A DNA stretch of 64,000 bases from Nocardia sp. NBC_01327 (GTDB lineage Bacteria; Actinomycetota; Actinomycetes; Mycobacteriales; Mycobacteriaceae). The position numbers were made by a program, and so were the translations under genes. The stretch is taken from positions 6,138,001 to 6,202,000 of the forward strand of contig NZ_CP108383.1 of assembly GCF_035958815.1 (NCBI RefSeq). Direction: 5' to 3'. This document shows, piece after piece, positions 32,950-41,256 of this stretch (positions are counted from its first letter, which is position 1; each line of letters opens with the position of its first letter). Below the pieces are notes generated by a model. The model saw only the letters and a program-made list of their open reading frames with translations, ran no database searches and was not told where the DNA came from.

Positions 32950-33960
32950 ATGGGTGCAGAGGGCTGGGATGTACTGCTGAAGTGGATGCCGTTCTTCCTG
33001 GAGGAGGACGAGGAGGCGGCCGATCGATTCGGCCTGGACTGGAATCCGCGTTTCATGCAGGCACGCGACGAAAACACCGGGCGCCATGCGCATTTCGCAC
33101 AGCAGGGCAGCGAGATCGAGGTGCTGATCACCGTCCCCGACGATCCCGCCGATGCCGAGCGATTACGCACCGCACTGCGGGCGCAGCCGGAGGGCACCTG
33201 GGATCCGTGCCCGCTGCCGCTCGAATCCGACAGCGCCACACCGGATCCGCAGTGGCGGGCGGTGCAGCGGGTCCAGGAGCAACCGGAACTGGCGCGCGAA
33301 TGGGCCGCCGGCTGGCGGCGCGGGGCGCCCCTGGACCAGCGCAGGCAGATCGCGGAATCGGTGGTGGCGGTGCTGGATCGGGGTCTGGCCATGACACCGG
33401 ATCGGCTGCGCTTCAGCGCCTGGAGTCTGGACGCGCCCGATACCGTCGGCGCCTACGGACTGCCCGCCGAACGGCCCAGTGAGCGCACTGCGGCCACCCT
33501 GTGCGGCGACTGGGCCGATTTCGAGATCCGGCTGGCCTGGGCGCTGACCACGCTGCCGTGGGACGGCGTGATCAATCTCAGCACCCCGCATCCCGGACCC
33601 GATCCGTGCTTCGTGCAATTCCTGCACGGGCGGCAGCTGTTCAACGAGGCCAGCGGATGGGATGTCGCCGGGCTCGGGGCGGGCGAATTCGACCGGCGCA
33701 TGCGGGATCTGGGCTGGAGCTTCGCACCGCACAGTGTGCCCGGCGGCGCGGCGCTCATCTGGGAGGGTCCGCAGGCGAGGGCCGGGCACAATCCGCGACT
33801 GCTCGGTGCGCCGCGGCGCACGGTGACCACCTTCCGGGAGGTGTTCGCGGTGCAGCACCCGCAGGATCTGGTGTTCCGGGCCTTCCGCAACGGCCGGCGG
33901 CGCGATCCCGAATTGCGTTATCTCGATGCGGAACTCGGGGTGCCGCGCGACGTGCGCTGA
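32950..33960 (+). CDS. Hypothetical protein, possible TY-Chap type
   Basis: 336 residues, soluble and acidic, with no signal peptide or membrane segment. The central block LAWALTTLPWDGVINLST followed by QFLHGRQLFNEASG is like the YbjN/CesT-related TY-Chap peptide-binding domains of actinobacteria, which are thought to assist secretion. The first 70 residues (LLKWMPFFLEEDEEAADRFG) form a separate domain. The assignment is tentative. Its stop is 22 bp from that of the convergent P450 gene. Confidence 0.6.
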   Translation: MGAEGWDVLLKWMPFFLEEDEEAADRFGLDWNPRFMQARDENTGRHAHFAQQGSEIEVLITVPDDPADAERLRTALRAQPEGTWDPCPLPLESDSATPDPQWRAVQRVQEQPELAREWAAGWRRGAPLDQRRQIAESVVAVLDRGLAMTPDRLRFSAWSLDAPDTVGAYGLPAERPSERTAATLCGDWADFEIRLAWALTTLPWDGVINLSTPHPGPDPCFVQFLHGRQLFNEASGWDVAGLGAGEFDRRMRDLGWSFAPHSVPGGAALIWEGPQARAGHNPRLLGAPRRTVTTFREVFAVQHPQDLVFRAFRNGRRRDPELRYLDAELGVPRDVR

Positions 33961-33982
33961 GCCGCAGCCCCTTTCACCGGCG

Positions 33983-35401
33983 TCAGAGTCGCTGCAGGTG
34001 GATGGGAAGCCCGTCCGCGGGTTTGGGACCGGTACCGGCGACCAGCGGCACCTCGTAGCCGGCGGGCACGCTCCAGCGATACTCGAGCAGCATGCGGTGC
34101 AGGACGGCCTTCACCGTCATACCGCCGAAGTACCGGCCGATGCACTTGTGCGCACCGCCGCCGAACGGCGGCCAGGCGTAGCGATGCGATTTGTCTTCCG
34201 CGCGTTGCGGATCGAAGCGCTCCGGATCGAAGACGTCGGGATCGTGCCAGTTCTGCTCGGCGCGCATCATGGTGAACGCCCCGGCGATGATCAGGGTCCC
34301 GGCGGGGATGAAGTACCCGCAGATCTCGGTATCGCTGATGGCCTGCCGCACGATCTGGCCGACCGGCGCGTACATCCGCAGCGTCTCCCGGAAGGCCATG
34401 TCCAAGCCGGTGAGACGGTCCGCATCACCGTAGTCGAGCGTGGATTTGCCCAGCGCACGGGACTCTTCGCGCAGGCGGTCCTGCCACTGCGGGTGCCGGG
34501 CCAGCTCGTAGGCCAGCATGGAGATGGCATTGGTGCTGGTGTCGTGCGCGGCCATCATGGTGAAGATCATGTGGTCGACAATGTCCGCGTCGCTGAAGGA
34601 TTCGCCGTCCTCGGTGGTGGCGCGGCAGAGCACGCTGAACAGATCGTCCCCGTCGCCGGCGCGCTTGGCGGGCACTTCCCGGCGGAAGTACTCCTCCAGC
34701 GTCTGCCGCCCGCGCAGTCCCCGATTCCACACTCCCCCGGGCATATTGGTGCGAATGGCGGCCTGTCCGCCGCGCACGGCATCCTCGAAGGCGTGCGCCA
34801 GCCGGGTGCCCTCCGGACCCAGTTCGGCGCCCGCGAACACCACCGTGGCCTGCTCCAGGAGCAGCTGTTTGACGTGGTCGTAGAGCGGAAAATCGCGGCC
34901 GGGCCGCCAGCCGTCGACGGCGCGGACGATGCGGGGCGTGGTGAGGTCGAGATAGCCGATCAGGCGCGGGCGGGTGAAGGCCTGCTGCAGAATACGACGG
35001 TGGTAGCTGTGCTCGTCGAAGTCGCGCAACAGGATTCCGCCCCGGAAGAACGGGCCGATGAGGAATTCGTAGCCCTGCTGCGCCGAGAACACATGTTTGC
35101 GATCGAGCACCAGTTCCTCGACGGCCTCCGGACTGCTCACCCCGACGATGCGGCGGCCGAAACCGCCCGTCCACTGCACCGGGCCGTAGCGGCGCATCCG
35201 CCGGCGCGAGAACGTGAGCGGATCGGCCAGCATGCTCACGATGTGGCCGATGCCCGGCGCACCGTAATCACCCATGACAGGTTTGAGCCCGCTGCCGGGC
35301 GGCGGGGTGGCCAGTGCCCGGGGCGCGGACGGGTAGCGCTCCAGCACCCCGGCGGCGCGACCTTGAATTCGATGGTTCAGCACGGCTTTACGAGGCACCA
35401 T
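33983..35401 (-). CDS. Cytochrome P450
   Basis: 472 residues. The oxygen-activation helix I reads MMAAHDTSTN, the ExxR pair is ETLR, and the haem loop is FGGGAHKCIG with the Cys ligand near residue 420. A basic N-terminus without membrane anchor fits a soluble bacterial enzyme. No ferredoxin gene is next to it. The divergent TetR gene and a perfect 18-bp palindrome 13 bp upstream of the start suggest tight repression. TAACGT lies 6 nt before the ATG and there is no Shine-Dalgarno sequence, so the message is probably leaderless. Confidence 0.93.
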   Translation of the reverse strand: MVPRKAVLNHRIQGRAAGVLERYPSAPRALATPPPGSGLKPVMGDYGAPGIGHIVSMLADPLTFSRRRMRRYGPVQWTGGFGRRIVGVSSPEAVEELVLDRKHVFSAQQGYEFLIGPFFRGGILLRDFDEHSYHRRILQQAFTRPRLIGYLDLTTPRIVRAVDGWRPGRDFPLYDHVKQLLLEQATVVFAGAELGPEGTRLAHAFEDAVRGGQAAIRTNMPGGVWNRGLRGRQTLEEYFRREVPAKRAGDGDDLFSVLCRATTEDGESFSDADIVDHMIFTMMAAHDTSTNAISMLAYELARHPQWQDRLREESRALGKSTLDYGDADRLTGLDMAFRETLRMYAPVGQIVRQAISDTEICGYFIPAGTLIIAGAFTMMRAEQNWHDPDVFDPERFDPQRAEDKSHRYAWPPFGGGAHKCIGRYFGGMTVKAVLHRMLLEYRWSVPAGYEVPLVAGTGPKPADGLPIHLQRL

Positions 35402-35414
35402 GCATTCACGTTAG

Positions 35415-35432
35415 CGGAAACATATGTTTCCG
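35415..35432. promoter_or_regulatory. Perfect 18-bp palindrome, TetR operator between P450 and TetR genes
   Basis: CGGAAACATATGTTTCCG is fully symmetric; flanking bases extend a looser symmetry to about 30 bp (CGTT/AACG). A second small palindrome AAACGCTCGTTT follows at 35434-35445. It lies 13 bp from the P450 start and directly upstream of that gene's predicted -10. Confidence 0.8.
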
Positions 35433-35465
35433 TAAACGCTCGTTTCCCAATATCTGTGCGAAGCT

Positions 35466-36119
35466 GTGAAGGTGACGCGCGCCTTCAGCGGGACCTATCG
35501 CGGAACCTCCACCGATGAACGACGCGAACAGCGACGGCGGCGGCTCCTCGAAGCCGCACTCGACATTGTGGGGACCCAGGGCCTGGCCGCACTGACCGTG
35601 CGCGGGGTGTGTGAACAGGCCCGGGTCGGGCCGCGCTTCTTCTACGAATCGTTCCCGGATCTCGATGCGCTCGCCGGCGCCCTCCTCGACGAGGTGCAGC
35701 AGGCGGCGCTGGAGCAGGCCCAGCTCACCATGGCCGAGACGCCCGGCGAACCCGAGGACAAGATTCGGGCCGGGGTGGCCGCGCTGATCATCGCCATGAC
35801 CGATGATCCGCGGCGCGCGAATATCGCCTTCGCACAGGCCTACGGCAGCGAGGCCCTCATGCGGCGGCGATTCGCGGGCATGCGGAAGGTCGCCGAGACG
35901 ATCATCGAGCAGACCCGCATGCTGCTGGACATCCCCGAGGGGCAGGACACCGCGCTCACCGCGCTGGCGCAGCTCATCACCGGCGGCGCCGCGGAGTTGA
36001 TTCTGGTGTGGCTCGACGGCGGGCTGCAGGTGGAGCGGCCGGTGCTCATCGAGATCGTGGCCGACTATGTGGTGGCTATGGTGGATCGGCTGCCGGGGAC
36101 AGCCGCGAAGTTGCGCTGA
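35466..36119 (+). CDS. TetR-family regulator of the P450 locus
   Basis: 217 residues. The DNA-binding part is at about 15-65: RRRLLEAALDIVGTQGLAALT, then VRGVCEQARVGPRFFYESFPD. FFYESF replaces the more common YYHF motif, as in many P450-linked members. The start is the GTG at 35466 (a second GTG lies two codons on). The 3' end overlaps the convergent flavoprotein gene by 44 bp. Confidence 0.9.
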   Translation: MKVTRAFSGTYRGTSTDERREQRRRRLLEAALDIVGTQGLAALTVRGVCEQARVGPRFFYESFPDLDALAGALLDEVQQAALEQAQLTMAETPGEPEDKIRAGVAALIIAMTDDPRRANIAFAQAYGSEALMRRRFAGMRKVAETIIEQTRMLLDIPEGQDTALTALAQLITGGAAELILVWLDGGLQVERPVLIEIVADYVVAMVDRLPGTAAKLR

Positions 36120-37401
36120 GAATCTTGTCCACCACGATTTTCGCGGTTTCCGCACAGGCGGTGGTGCCGCCGTGCGCGTACTCCTTCACGGCGTCACCGA
36201 CATTCCAGAGGTTCGGGATCGGGGTGTCGTGTGGCAGGTCGTAGCCGGAGACGGTCCGCTGCGGGGGCCAATCGTCACGGGTGACGGCGATGGACAGGAT
36301 GCGCGCCCGATCGAAGCCGTCGATCTCGCGGCCGAGATCCTGTAGCACCAGCGCGGTTTCGGAGTCGGTGTCGAAATCGCCGACCGAGGGTTTCGGCACG
36401 CCGGTGCCCACGTAGAGATGCCAGCCGTCGGGCGCCATTTCCGGGCAGGTGGCGGTGAAATCCGCTACGTAGCACAGCCGTCGGGTGTTCACGAAGCTCA
36501 GTAGCCCCGGTGCGTCGATGAGACGCTCCCGGCTGGCGAAGTTCACCGAGATCATGGCACTGGGCAGGTCGCCCTGCAGCACCGTGCCGATATAGCCGGG
36601 CGAGAAGTGTTCCGGCCCGACCAGATCCAGGGTGGCCGAGGGGCCGATATCACTGACCGCGAAATCACAAGTGAGATCTACTGTTTCGCCGCCGCGCAGC
36701 AGACGCGCACCGGTGATGCGGCCGTTTTCGACGTGCAGCCGGGAGACCTCGGTATCGAGCCGGACCTCTCCCCCATTGCGTTCCACCACGTCGGCGAGTG
36801 CGCGCCACAGGCCGATGGTGCCGTCGGGACAGAAGCCGAAGTTTCCGAAGGTCAGTTCGGCGAAGTGGGTGAGGAATACCCGCGCGGGCAGTTCATCGGA
36901 GCTGACGGCGAAGCCCGCACCGCACATGGCTCGGAAGACGCCCTGCACCGCAACGTTTTTCGTATGCCGCCGCACCCAGTCGGCGGTGGAGAGCTCGCGA
37001 TCGGGCATGCCGTACGGGCCACCGTCCTCGCGCTCCATGATGCCGTTCAGCAGGGGCGCGCCCTGCCGGATGAGCTGGGACAGCAGCAGACCCCAGCCGC
37101 CGCTGGTGACATCCACCGTGCGGCCGCCTATTCGATACAGGATCGACGGATTGGCCGGTCGCACTTCGAATTTCGCGCCCACATCGGTGAACGTCTGTTC
37201 GGTGCTGCCGCCGAGTTCGACGACGATGGCACCGGTATTGATCTTGAATCCGTCGATTACCTCGGTGGAGGCGCGGCCACCGACCCGGTCCAGACGTTCG
37301 ACCACCAGTGTGCGGTAGCCGTGGTGCGATAACCGGGCGGCGGCACAGAGGCCACCTGCCCCGGCTCCGACAACCAGTGCGTCCCAATGGTTCTCGCTCA
37401 T
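36076..37401 (-). CDS. FAD-dependent oxidoreductase, CrtI/phytoene-desaturase-like
   Basis: 441 residues. VVGAGAGGLCAAARLSHHGY and VVERLDRVGGRAST form the FAD site; the C-terminal GDAVKEYAHGGTTACAETA is the second FAD segment. The protein is of the CrtI/retinol-saturase type, which desaturates or isomerises isoprenoid chains; it could also be a steroid or lipid dehydrogenase. GGGAG lies 7 nt before the ATG at 37401. It follows the SDR gene by 23 bp on the same strand and is probably co-transcribed. Confidence 0.82.
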   Translation of the reverse strand: MSENHWDALVVGAGAGGLCAAARLSHHGYRTLVVERLDRVGGRASTEVIDGFKINTGAIVVELGGSTEQTFTDVGAKFEVRPANPSILYRIGGRTVDVTSGGWGLLLSQLIRQGAPLLNGIMEREDGGPYGMPDRELSTADWVRRHTKNVAVQGVFRAMCGAGFAVSSDELPARVFLTHFAELTFGNFGFCPDGTIGLWRALADVVERNGGEVRLDTEVSRLHVENGRITGARLLRGGETVDLTCDFAVSDIGPSATLDLVGPEHFSPGYIGTVLQGDLPSAMISVNFASRERLIDAPGLLSFVNTRRLCYVADFTATCPEMAPDGWHLYVGTGVPKPSVGDFDTDSETALVLQDLGREIDGFDRARILSIAVTRDDWPPQRTVSGYDLPHDTPIPNLWNVGDAVKEYAHGGTTACAETAKIVVDKILSATSRLSPAADPP

Positions 37402-37424
37402 GGCGAGGCTCCCTGGAGAAAGGC

Positions 37425-38288
37425 TCAGCCGGCGGGGTTCAGCCCTGGTTGAGCGTCGGCCATATCGGTGATGCGACTCCAATTCTCCCGTACCTCGGCA
37501 ATACTCGGGACGTCCGGGAACAACACCGGCTTATTGGCGAACAGCTGTACACGTTGTACAGAACCGTCGCCGACAATCACTACGACACCGGTGTCCTCGC
37601 ACTCACGGCTCAGCAGATGTCCGACCACCGGAGCCGTATGCGCGGGTGGAAGTCGTTGCAGCAGATCGGCGGGCGCGATCTCGGCCGTCAGGCGCGTGGC
37701 GACGATCGGGGCCACGGCATTGACGGTGATGTCGTACTTGCCGCCCTCGATGGCGAGGGTATTGAGCAGGCCGATGAGCCCCAGTGTGGCTGCGCCGTAA
37801 TTGGCTTGGCCGAAATTGCCGAAGAGACCGGAGGTCGAGGTCGCCATGACGATGCGGCCGTGGCCCTGTTCGCGGAAGTACCCCCACGCCGCGTGCGTGA
37901 CGTTGTACGCGCCGAACAGGTGCACCCGCAGCACGGCCTCCCAGTCCTCGCCGGTCAAATTGGCGAAGCTGGTGTCCCGCAGGATGCCCGCGTTATTGAC
38001 GATGCCGTGTATCGCGCCGAATTCGTCCAGCGCGGTGCGGATGAGGGCGGCCGCGCCCGCTTCGGTGGCGACGCTGTCGTAGTTGGCGACCGCTGCCGCA
38101 CCGGTCGCGCGGATCTCGGCGACCACGGCATCCGCCACGGCACTGCCGGATCCGGTACCGTCGCTATCGGCCCCGAAATCATTGACGACGACCCGTGCGC
38201 CCTCCCGGGCCAGTAGCCGTGCATAGTCGCGACCCAGACCACCGCCGGCTCCGGTGACAATGACGACTCGATCGGTAACACCGGGCAT
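37425..38288 (-). CDS. SDR-family protein lacking the catalytic Lys (MFE2/HSD17B4-like)
   Basis: 287 residues. TGAGGGLGRDYARLLAREGA and VVVNDFGADSDGTGSG are typical of the (3R)-hydroxyacyl-CoA dehydrogenase domain of multifunctional beta-oxidation enzymes; NNAGILRD and the catalytic Ser (MATSTSGLFG) are present. The active site reads NYGAATLGL: Tyr is there, but the Lys of YxxxK is Thr (codon ACA; AAA would give Lys). Activity should be lost or changed. AGGAG precedes the ATG. Confidence 0.87.
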   Translation of the reverse strand: MPGVTDRVVIVTGAGGGLGRDYARLLAREGARVVVNDFGADSDGTGSGSAVADAVVAEIRATGAAAVANYDSVATEAGAAALIRTALDEFGAIHGIVNNAGILRDTSFANLTGEDWEAVLRVHLFGAYNVTHAAWGYFREQGHGRIVMATSTSGLFGNFGQANYGAATLGLIGLLNTLAIEGGKYDITVNAVAPIVATRLTAEIAPADLLQRLPPAHTAPVVGHLLSRECEDTGVVVIVGDGSVQRVQLFANKPVLFPDVPSIAEVRENWSRITDMADAQPGLNPAG

Positions 38289-38502
38289 GATGCTCCTAGG
38301 TGACGCTGGGCGAACAACTCCGCAATTCGTTCGCCACGTGTACGGTCGCCGCTGCCCGCCACCGATCATTCTACGCGGCCTAAAGCTCCTGTTGACAGTA
38401 CAAATGACGGAAACGCCTGTGCACACCCGCAATTCGGCGTGTGCAGGAGTGCGGAGCAGGGCCACGCTCGTACAGGTACCGGCCGGTCGATACGTTGGGG
38501 GT

Positions 38503-39501
38503 GTGACGCCCCACCTCCATCAGCTGTTCCCGGACCTGGCCGGCGCCGTCCCGCATATCGCGCTGGGGGCGAGTCCGACACCCGTGCGGCGGCTGTCCGC
38601 ACTCGATACCACCGGCGCGGAGCTATGGGTCAAGGACGACAGCGTCTTCGGGTCGGGCGGTTGGGGCGGCAACAAGGTGCGCAAACTGGAGTGGTTGCTG
38701 CCCGATGCCCTGCGGCTCGGGCGCCGCACCATCGTGACCGTGGGCGGGCTGGGCACCAACTGGGGGTTGGCCACCGCACTGTACGGGCGCGAGCACGGGC
38801 TGAAAACCGTTCTGGCACTGGTCGATCAACCGGTCGACGATCATGTGCGCAGCCAGTTGGAACGCCTGCGCGCCTCCGGGGCGGAACTGCATTTCACACA
38901 CACCAAGGCCCGCACGATTCTCGCGGCGCCAGTCATTCTGGCCCGCAACTTCTCCGGGCGGCGGCCGCCGTATCTGCTTCCCGCGGGCGGATCCTCACCG
39001 GTCGGGGCGCTCGGCTATGTCGAGGCCGCACTGGAGCTGGCCGCGCAGATCCGGGCAGGTGAGCTGCCCGAGCCCTCACATATCGTGACCGCCGTGGGCT
39101 CCGGCGGCACGGTGGCCGGGCTGTCGCTGGGCATGCGGCTGGCGGGTCTGCCGACACGGGTGGTCGGTGTCGTGGTGAACGACACCCTGCGCCTGGACGA
39201 GCCGTCGCTGACCCGCCTGGCCGATCGCACCGCGCGCCTGCTGCGCGACCGGGGCGGCAAGCTGCCCGAGAACGTCTCCCCCACCGGCAATCTCGATATC
39301 GTGACCGACTGGATCGGCCCCGGCTACGGCCACCCGACCCCGGAAGCCACTACCGCCCAGACTCTTTCGGCGGAATTGGAGCATCTGAATCTGGAGCCGG
39401 TCTACACCGCCAAGGCCATGGCGGCCGTACTGGATATGAGCGCGCACGGCCGGTTCGGGCGCGGCCCGATCGTGTTCCTCAATACCAACGGTCCACGCTG
39501 A
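38503..39501 (+). CDS. PLP-dependent ACC deaminase/D-cysteine desulfhydrase-family protein
   Basis: 332 residues. The fold type II PLP pattern is clear: GAELWVKDDSVFGSGGWGGNKVRKLEWLL with the PLP Lys in NKVRKLE, GGLGTNWGLATALYG, and SGGTVAGLSLG for the phosphate site. Such enzymes deaminate ACC or D-cysteine, or racemise amino acids; the substrate cannot be fixed. The GTG at 38503 starts the family homology. Confidence 0.85.
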   Translation: MTPHLHQLFPDLAGAVPHIALGASPTPVRRLSALDTTGAELWVKDDSVFGSGGWGGNKVRKLEWLLPDALRLGRRTIVTVGGLGTNWGLATALYGREHGLKTVLALVDQPVDDHVRSQLERLRASGAELHFTHTKARTILAAPVILARNFSGRRPPYLLPAGGSSPVGALGYVEAALELAAQIRAGELPEPSHIVTAVGSGGTVAGLSLGMRLAGLPTRVVGVVVNDTLRLDEPSLTRLADRTARLLRDRGGKLPENVSPTGNLDIVTDWIGPGYGHPTPEATTAQTLSAELEHLNLEPVYTAKAMAAVLDMSAHGRFGRGPIVFLNTNGPR

Positions 39502-39593
39502 CACGGTCCCGAAGTCGGGCGCCGACCTGGGGCCACTGCCTCCGAAACGGTGCGTGCGGGCGCACACCCCAGCCCGCCTCGTACGCTGTCCTC

Positions 39594-40454
39594 ATGTCGG
39601 ATTCCTCCATGGATCGGCTGCTGGAACTGCTCGCCGGCCGCCGCGTAGCGGTGCTGACGGGCGCGGGCCTCTCCACCGACAGCGGTATCCCGGATTACCG
39701 CGGCCCGAACACACCGCCGCGCACTCCCATGACCTATCAGCAGTTCGTCGGCGATCCGGTGTTCCGGCAGCGCTATTGGGCCCGCAATCACGTCGGCTGG
39801 CGGTATATGGATGCGGCACGGCCGAACGCCGGGCACCGGGCGCTGGCCAGGCTCGAACGCGGCGGCGTGGTCAGCGGGCTGATCACCCAGAACGTGGACC
39901 TGCTGCACACCAAGGCCGGACAGCGCGCGGTCATCGATCTGCACGGGGTCTACGCCCGCGTGCGATGCCTGACGTGCGCCGGACTCACCTCTCGCATGAC
40001 CCTGGCCGAACGCCTCGAGGCAGCGAATCCAGGATTCGCGGAGGCGTCCACCCTCAGCGGCCTGGAGGTCGCGCCCGATGCCGATGCGGTGGTCACCGAA
40101 ACCGAGAGCTTCCGCATGGTGGACTGCGACCGCTGCGGCGGCATGCTGAAGCCGGACATCGTCTACTTCGGAGAGACCGTCCCGAAGGATCGGGTGGACA
40201 AGGCGTTCGAGATGGTCGAATCGGCCGAAGCGCTCCTGGTGGCCGGGTCGTCGCTGACCGTCATGTCGGGCCTGCGATTCGCCCGGCGGGCCGCGAAATC
40301 CGGGCGCGATGTCGTGATCGTGAACCGGGGCGCGACTCGGGGCGATGAACTGGCGACCCTCACCGTCGACGCCAGTTGCTCGACGGTGCTCACCGGGTTG
40401 GCCGATGCGCTTGCGCCGCTGGCCGCCAGTGGTGGGCAACCGGCCCGAGGGTGA
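39594..40454 (+). CDS. Sirtuin-type NAD-dependent deacylase
   Basis: 286 residues. TGAGLSTDSGIPDYRGP, TQNVDLLHTKAG and the catalytic His in DLHGVYARVRC are sirtuin motifs; CLTC and CDRCGG supply the four zinc Cys. GSSLTVMSGLRFA completes the NAD site. The LSTDSGIPDYRG version fits class II (SIRT4-like) sirtuins, which remove acyl groups from lysines in metabolic enzymes. Confidence 0.93.
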   Translation: MSDSSMDRLLELLAGRRVAVLTGAGLSTDSGIPDYRGPNTPPRTPMTYQQFVGDPVFRQRYWARNHVGWRYMDAARPNAGHRALARLERGGVVSGLITQNVDLLHTKAGQRAVIDLHGVYARVRCLTCAGLTSRMTLAERLEAANPGFAEASTLSGLEVAPDADAVVTETESFRMVDCDRCGGMLKPDIVYFGETVPKDRVDKAFEMVESAEALLVAGSSLTVMSGLRFARRAAKSGRDVVIVNRGATRGDELATLTVDASCSTVLTGLADALAPLAASGGQPARG

Positions 40455-40569
40455 TCAGAGCCGGCCGAGCCGGGCTCCCGGCCTCGAGCTCCGAGCGGAT
40501 CACCTGCGGACCCCTCATGGAAGAGTCGCCGATCGAAATCATCCGTGGTCCAAGGGAACTCGCGCAATG

Positions 40570-41166
40570 CTAATCGCGTAGTTCAAGCCTCCGGACCATC
40601 GTGACCAGACCTGCTCGCATGGCATCCGGTTTGTCGGCGTCGGCTCCCAGCAGCATTCGGACCACCTGGGGTACGGAGAACCACCAGGCCGCGAGAGCTG
40701 CCACCGCGTAGAGCAGATAGCCCGCCGGTACGTCATCGGGAAGTGCGCCCGCACGTTGGGCGGCCGCGAGGGAGGCGACCTTCTCGGCGTAGTGGGAGGC
40801 GCGAGCGGATTCGGCGGGTAGCTCACCGCCCTGCGTCTGCAGTCCTTCCCAGTGCAGCAGCCGCAGGAATTGCGGGTGGGTGCGGTGGTAGTCGAAGACG
40901 TGCCCCGCGTACTCGGCGAGGTCCCCCGCCTTGTCCGCGGAGAGTGGGCTGGCGGCGGCGAGCTGTTCCAACTGGTCGGTCAGCACGGCCTCGAACAGTC
41001 CCTGTTTATCGCCGAAGTACTGGTAGATGCGCTCTTTATTGATTCCCGCGCGGGCCGCGATGGCCGCAACCCGAGCCCCGTCCGGCCCGCGCTCGGCGAA
41101 CTCCTGCACCGCGGCCTCCAGCAGCCGCCGCTTGGTTCCCTCGGTATCCCACGCCATGGAGTCCAT
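40570..41166 (-). CDS. TetR-family regulator divergent from ilvD
   Basis: 198 residues. The HTH is at about 10-60: [23 protein letters not shown], then [21 protein letters not shown]. The ATG at 41166 has GGAG 8 nt upstream. The gene is divergent from ilvD; two identical 18-bp boxes lie between them, one overlapping this gene's ribosome-binding site. It is likely a repressor of itself and of ilvD. Confidence 0.9.
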   Translation of the reverse strand: MDSMAWDTEGTKRRLLEAAVQEFAERGPDGARVAAIAARAGINKERIYQYFGDKQGLFEAVLTDQLEQLAAASPLSADKAGDLAEYAGHVFDYHRTHPQFLRLLHWEGLQTQGGELPAESARASHYAEKVASLAAAQRAGALPDDVPAGYLLYAVAALAAWWFSVPQVVRMLLGADADKPDAMRAGLVTMVRRLELRD

Positions 41167-41174
41167 CCAACCAT

Positions 41175-41234
41175 CTCCAACCGCACGGTTGCGGATCATC
41201 CACCCGCTGTGCCAAACTCCAACCGCACGGTTGC
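41175..41234. promoter_or_regulatory. Duplicated TetR operator between tetR-type gene and ilvD
   Basis: The 18-bp sequence CTCCAACCGCACGGTTGC occurs identically at 41175-41192 and 41217-41234. Each contains the inverted repeat CAACCG-CA-CGGTTG. The period is 42 bp, four helical turns. One copy overlaps the TetR gene's Shine-Dalgarno, the other lies 22 bp before the ilvD start. Confidence 0.75.
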
Positions 41235-41256
41235 AATTACTGCGGGAGGTGGCGTC

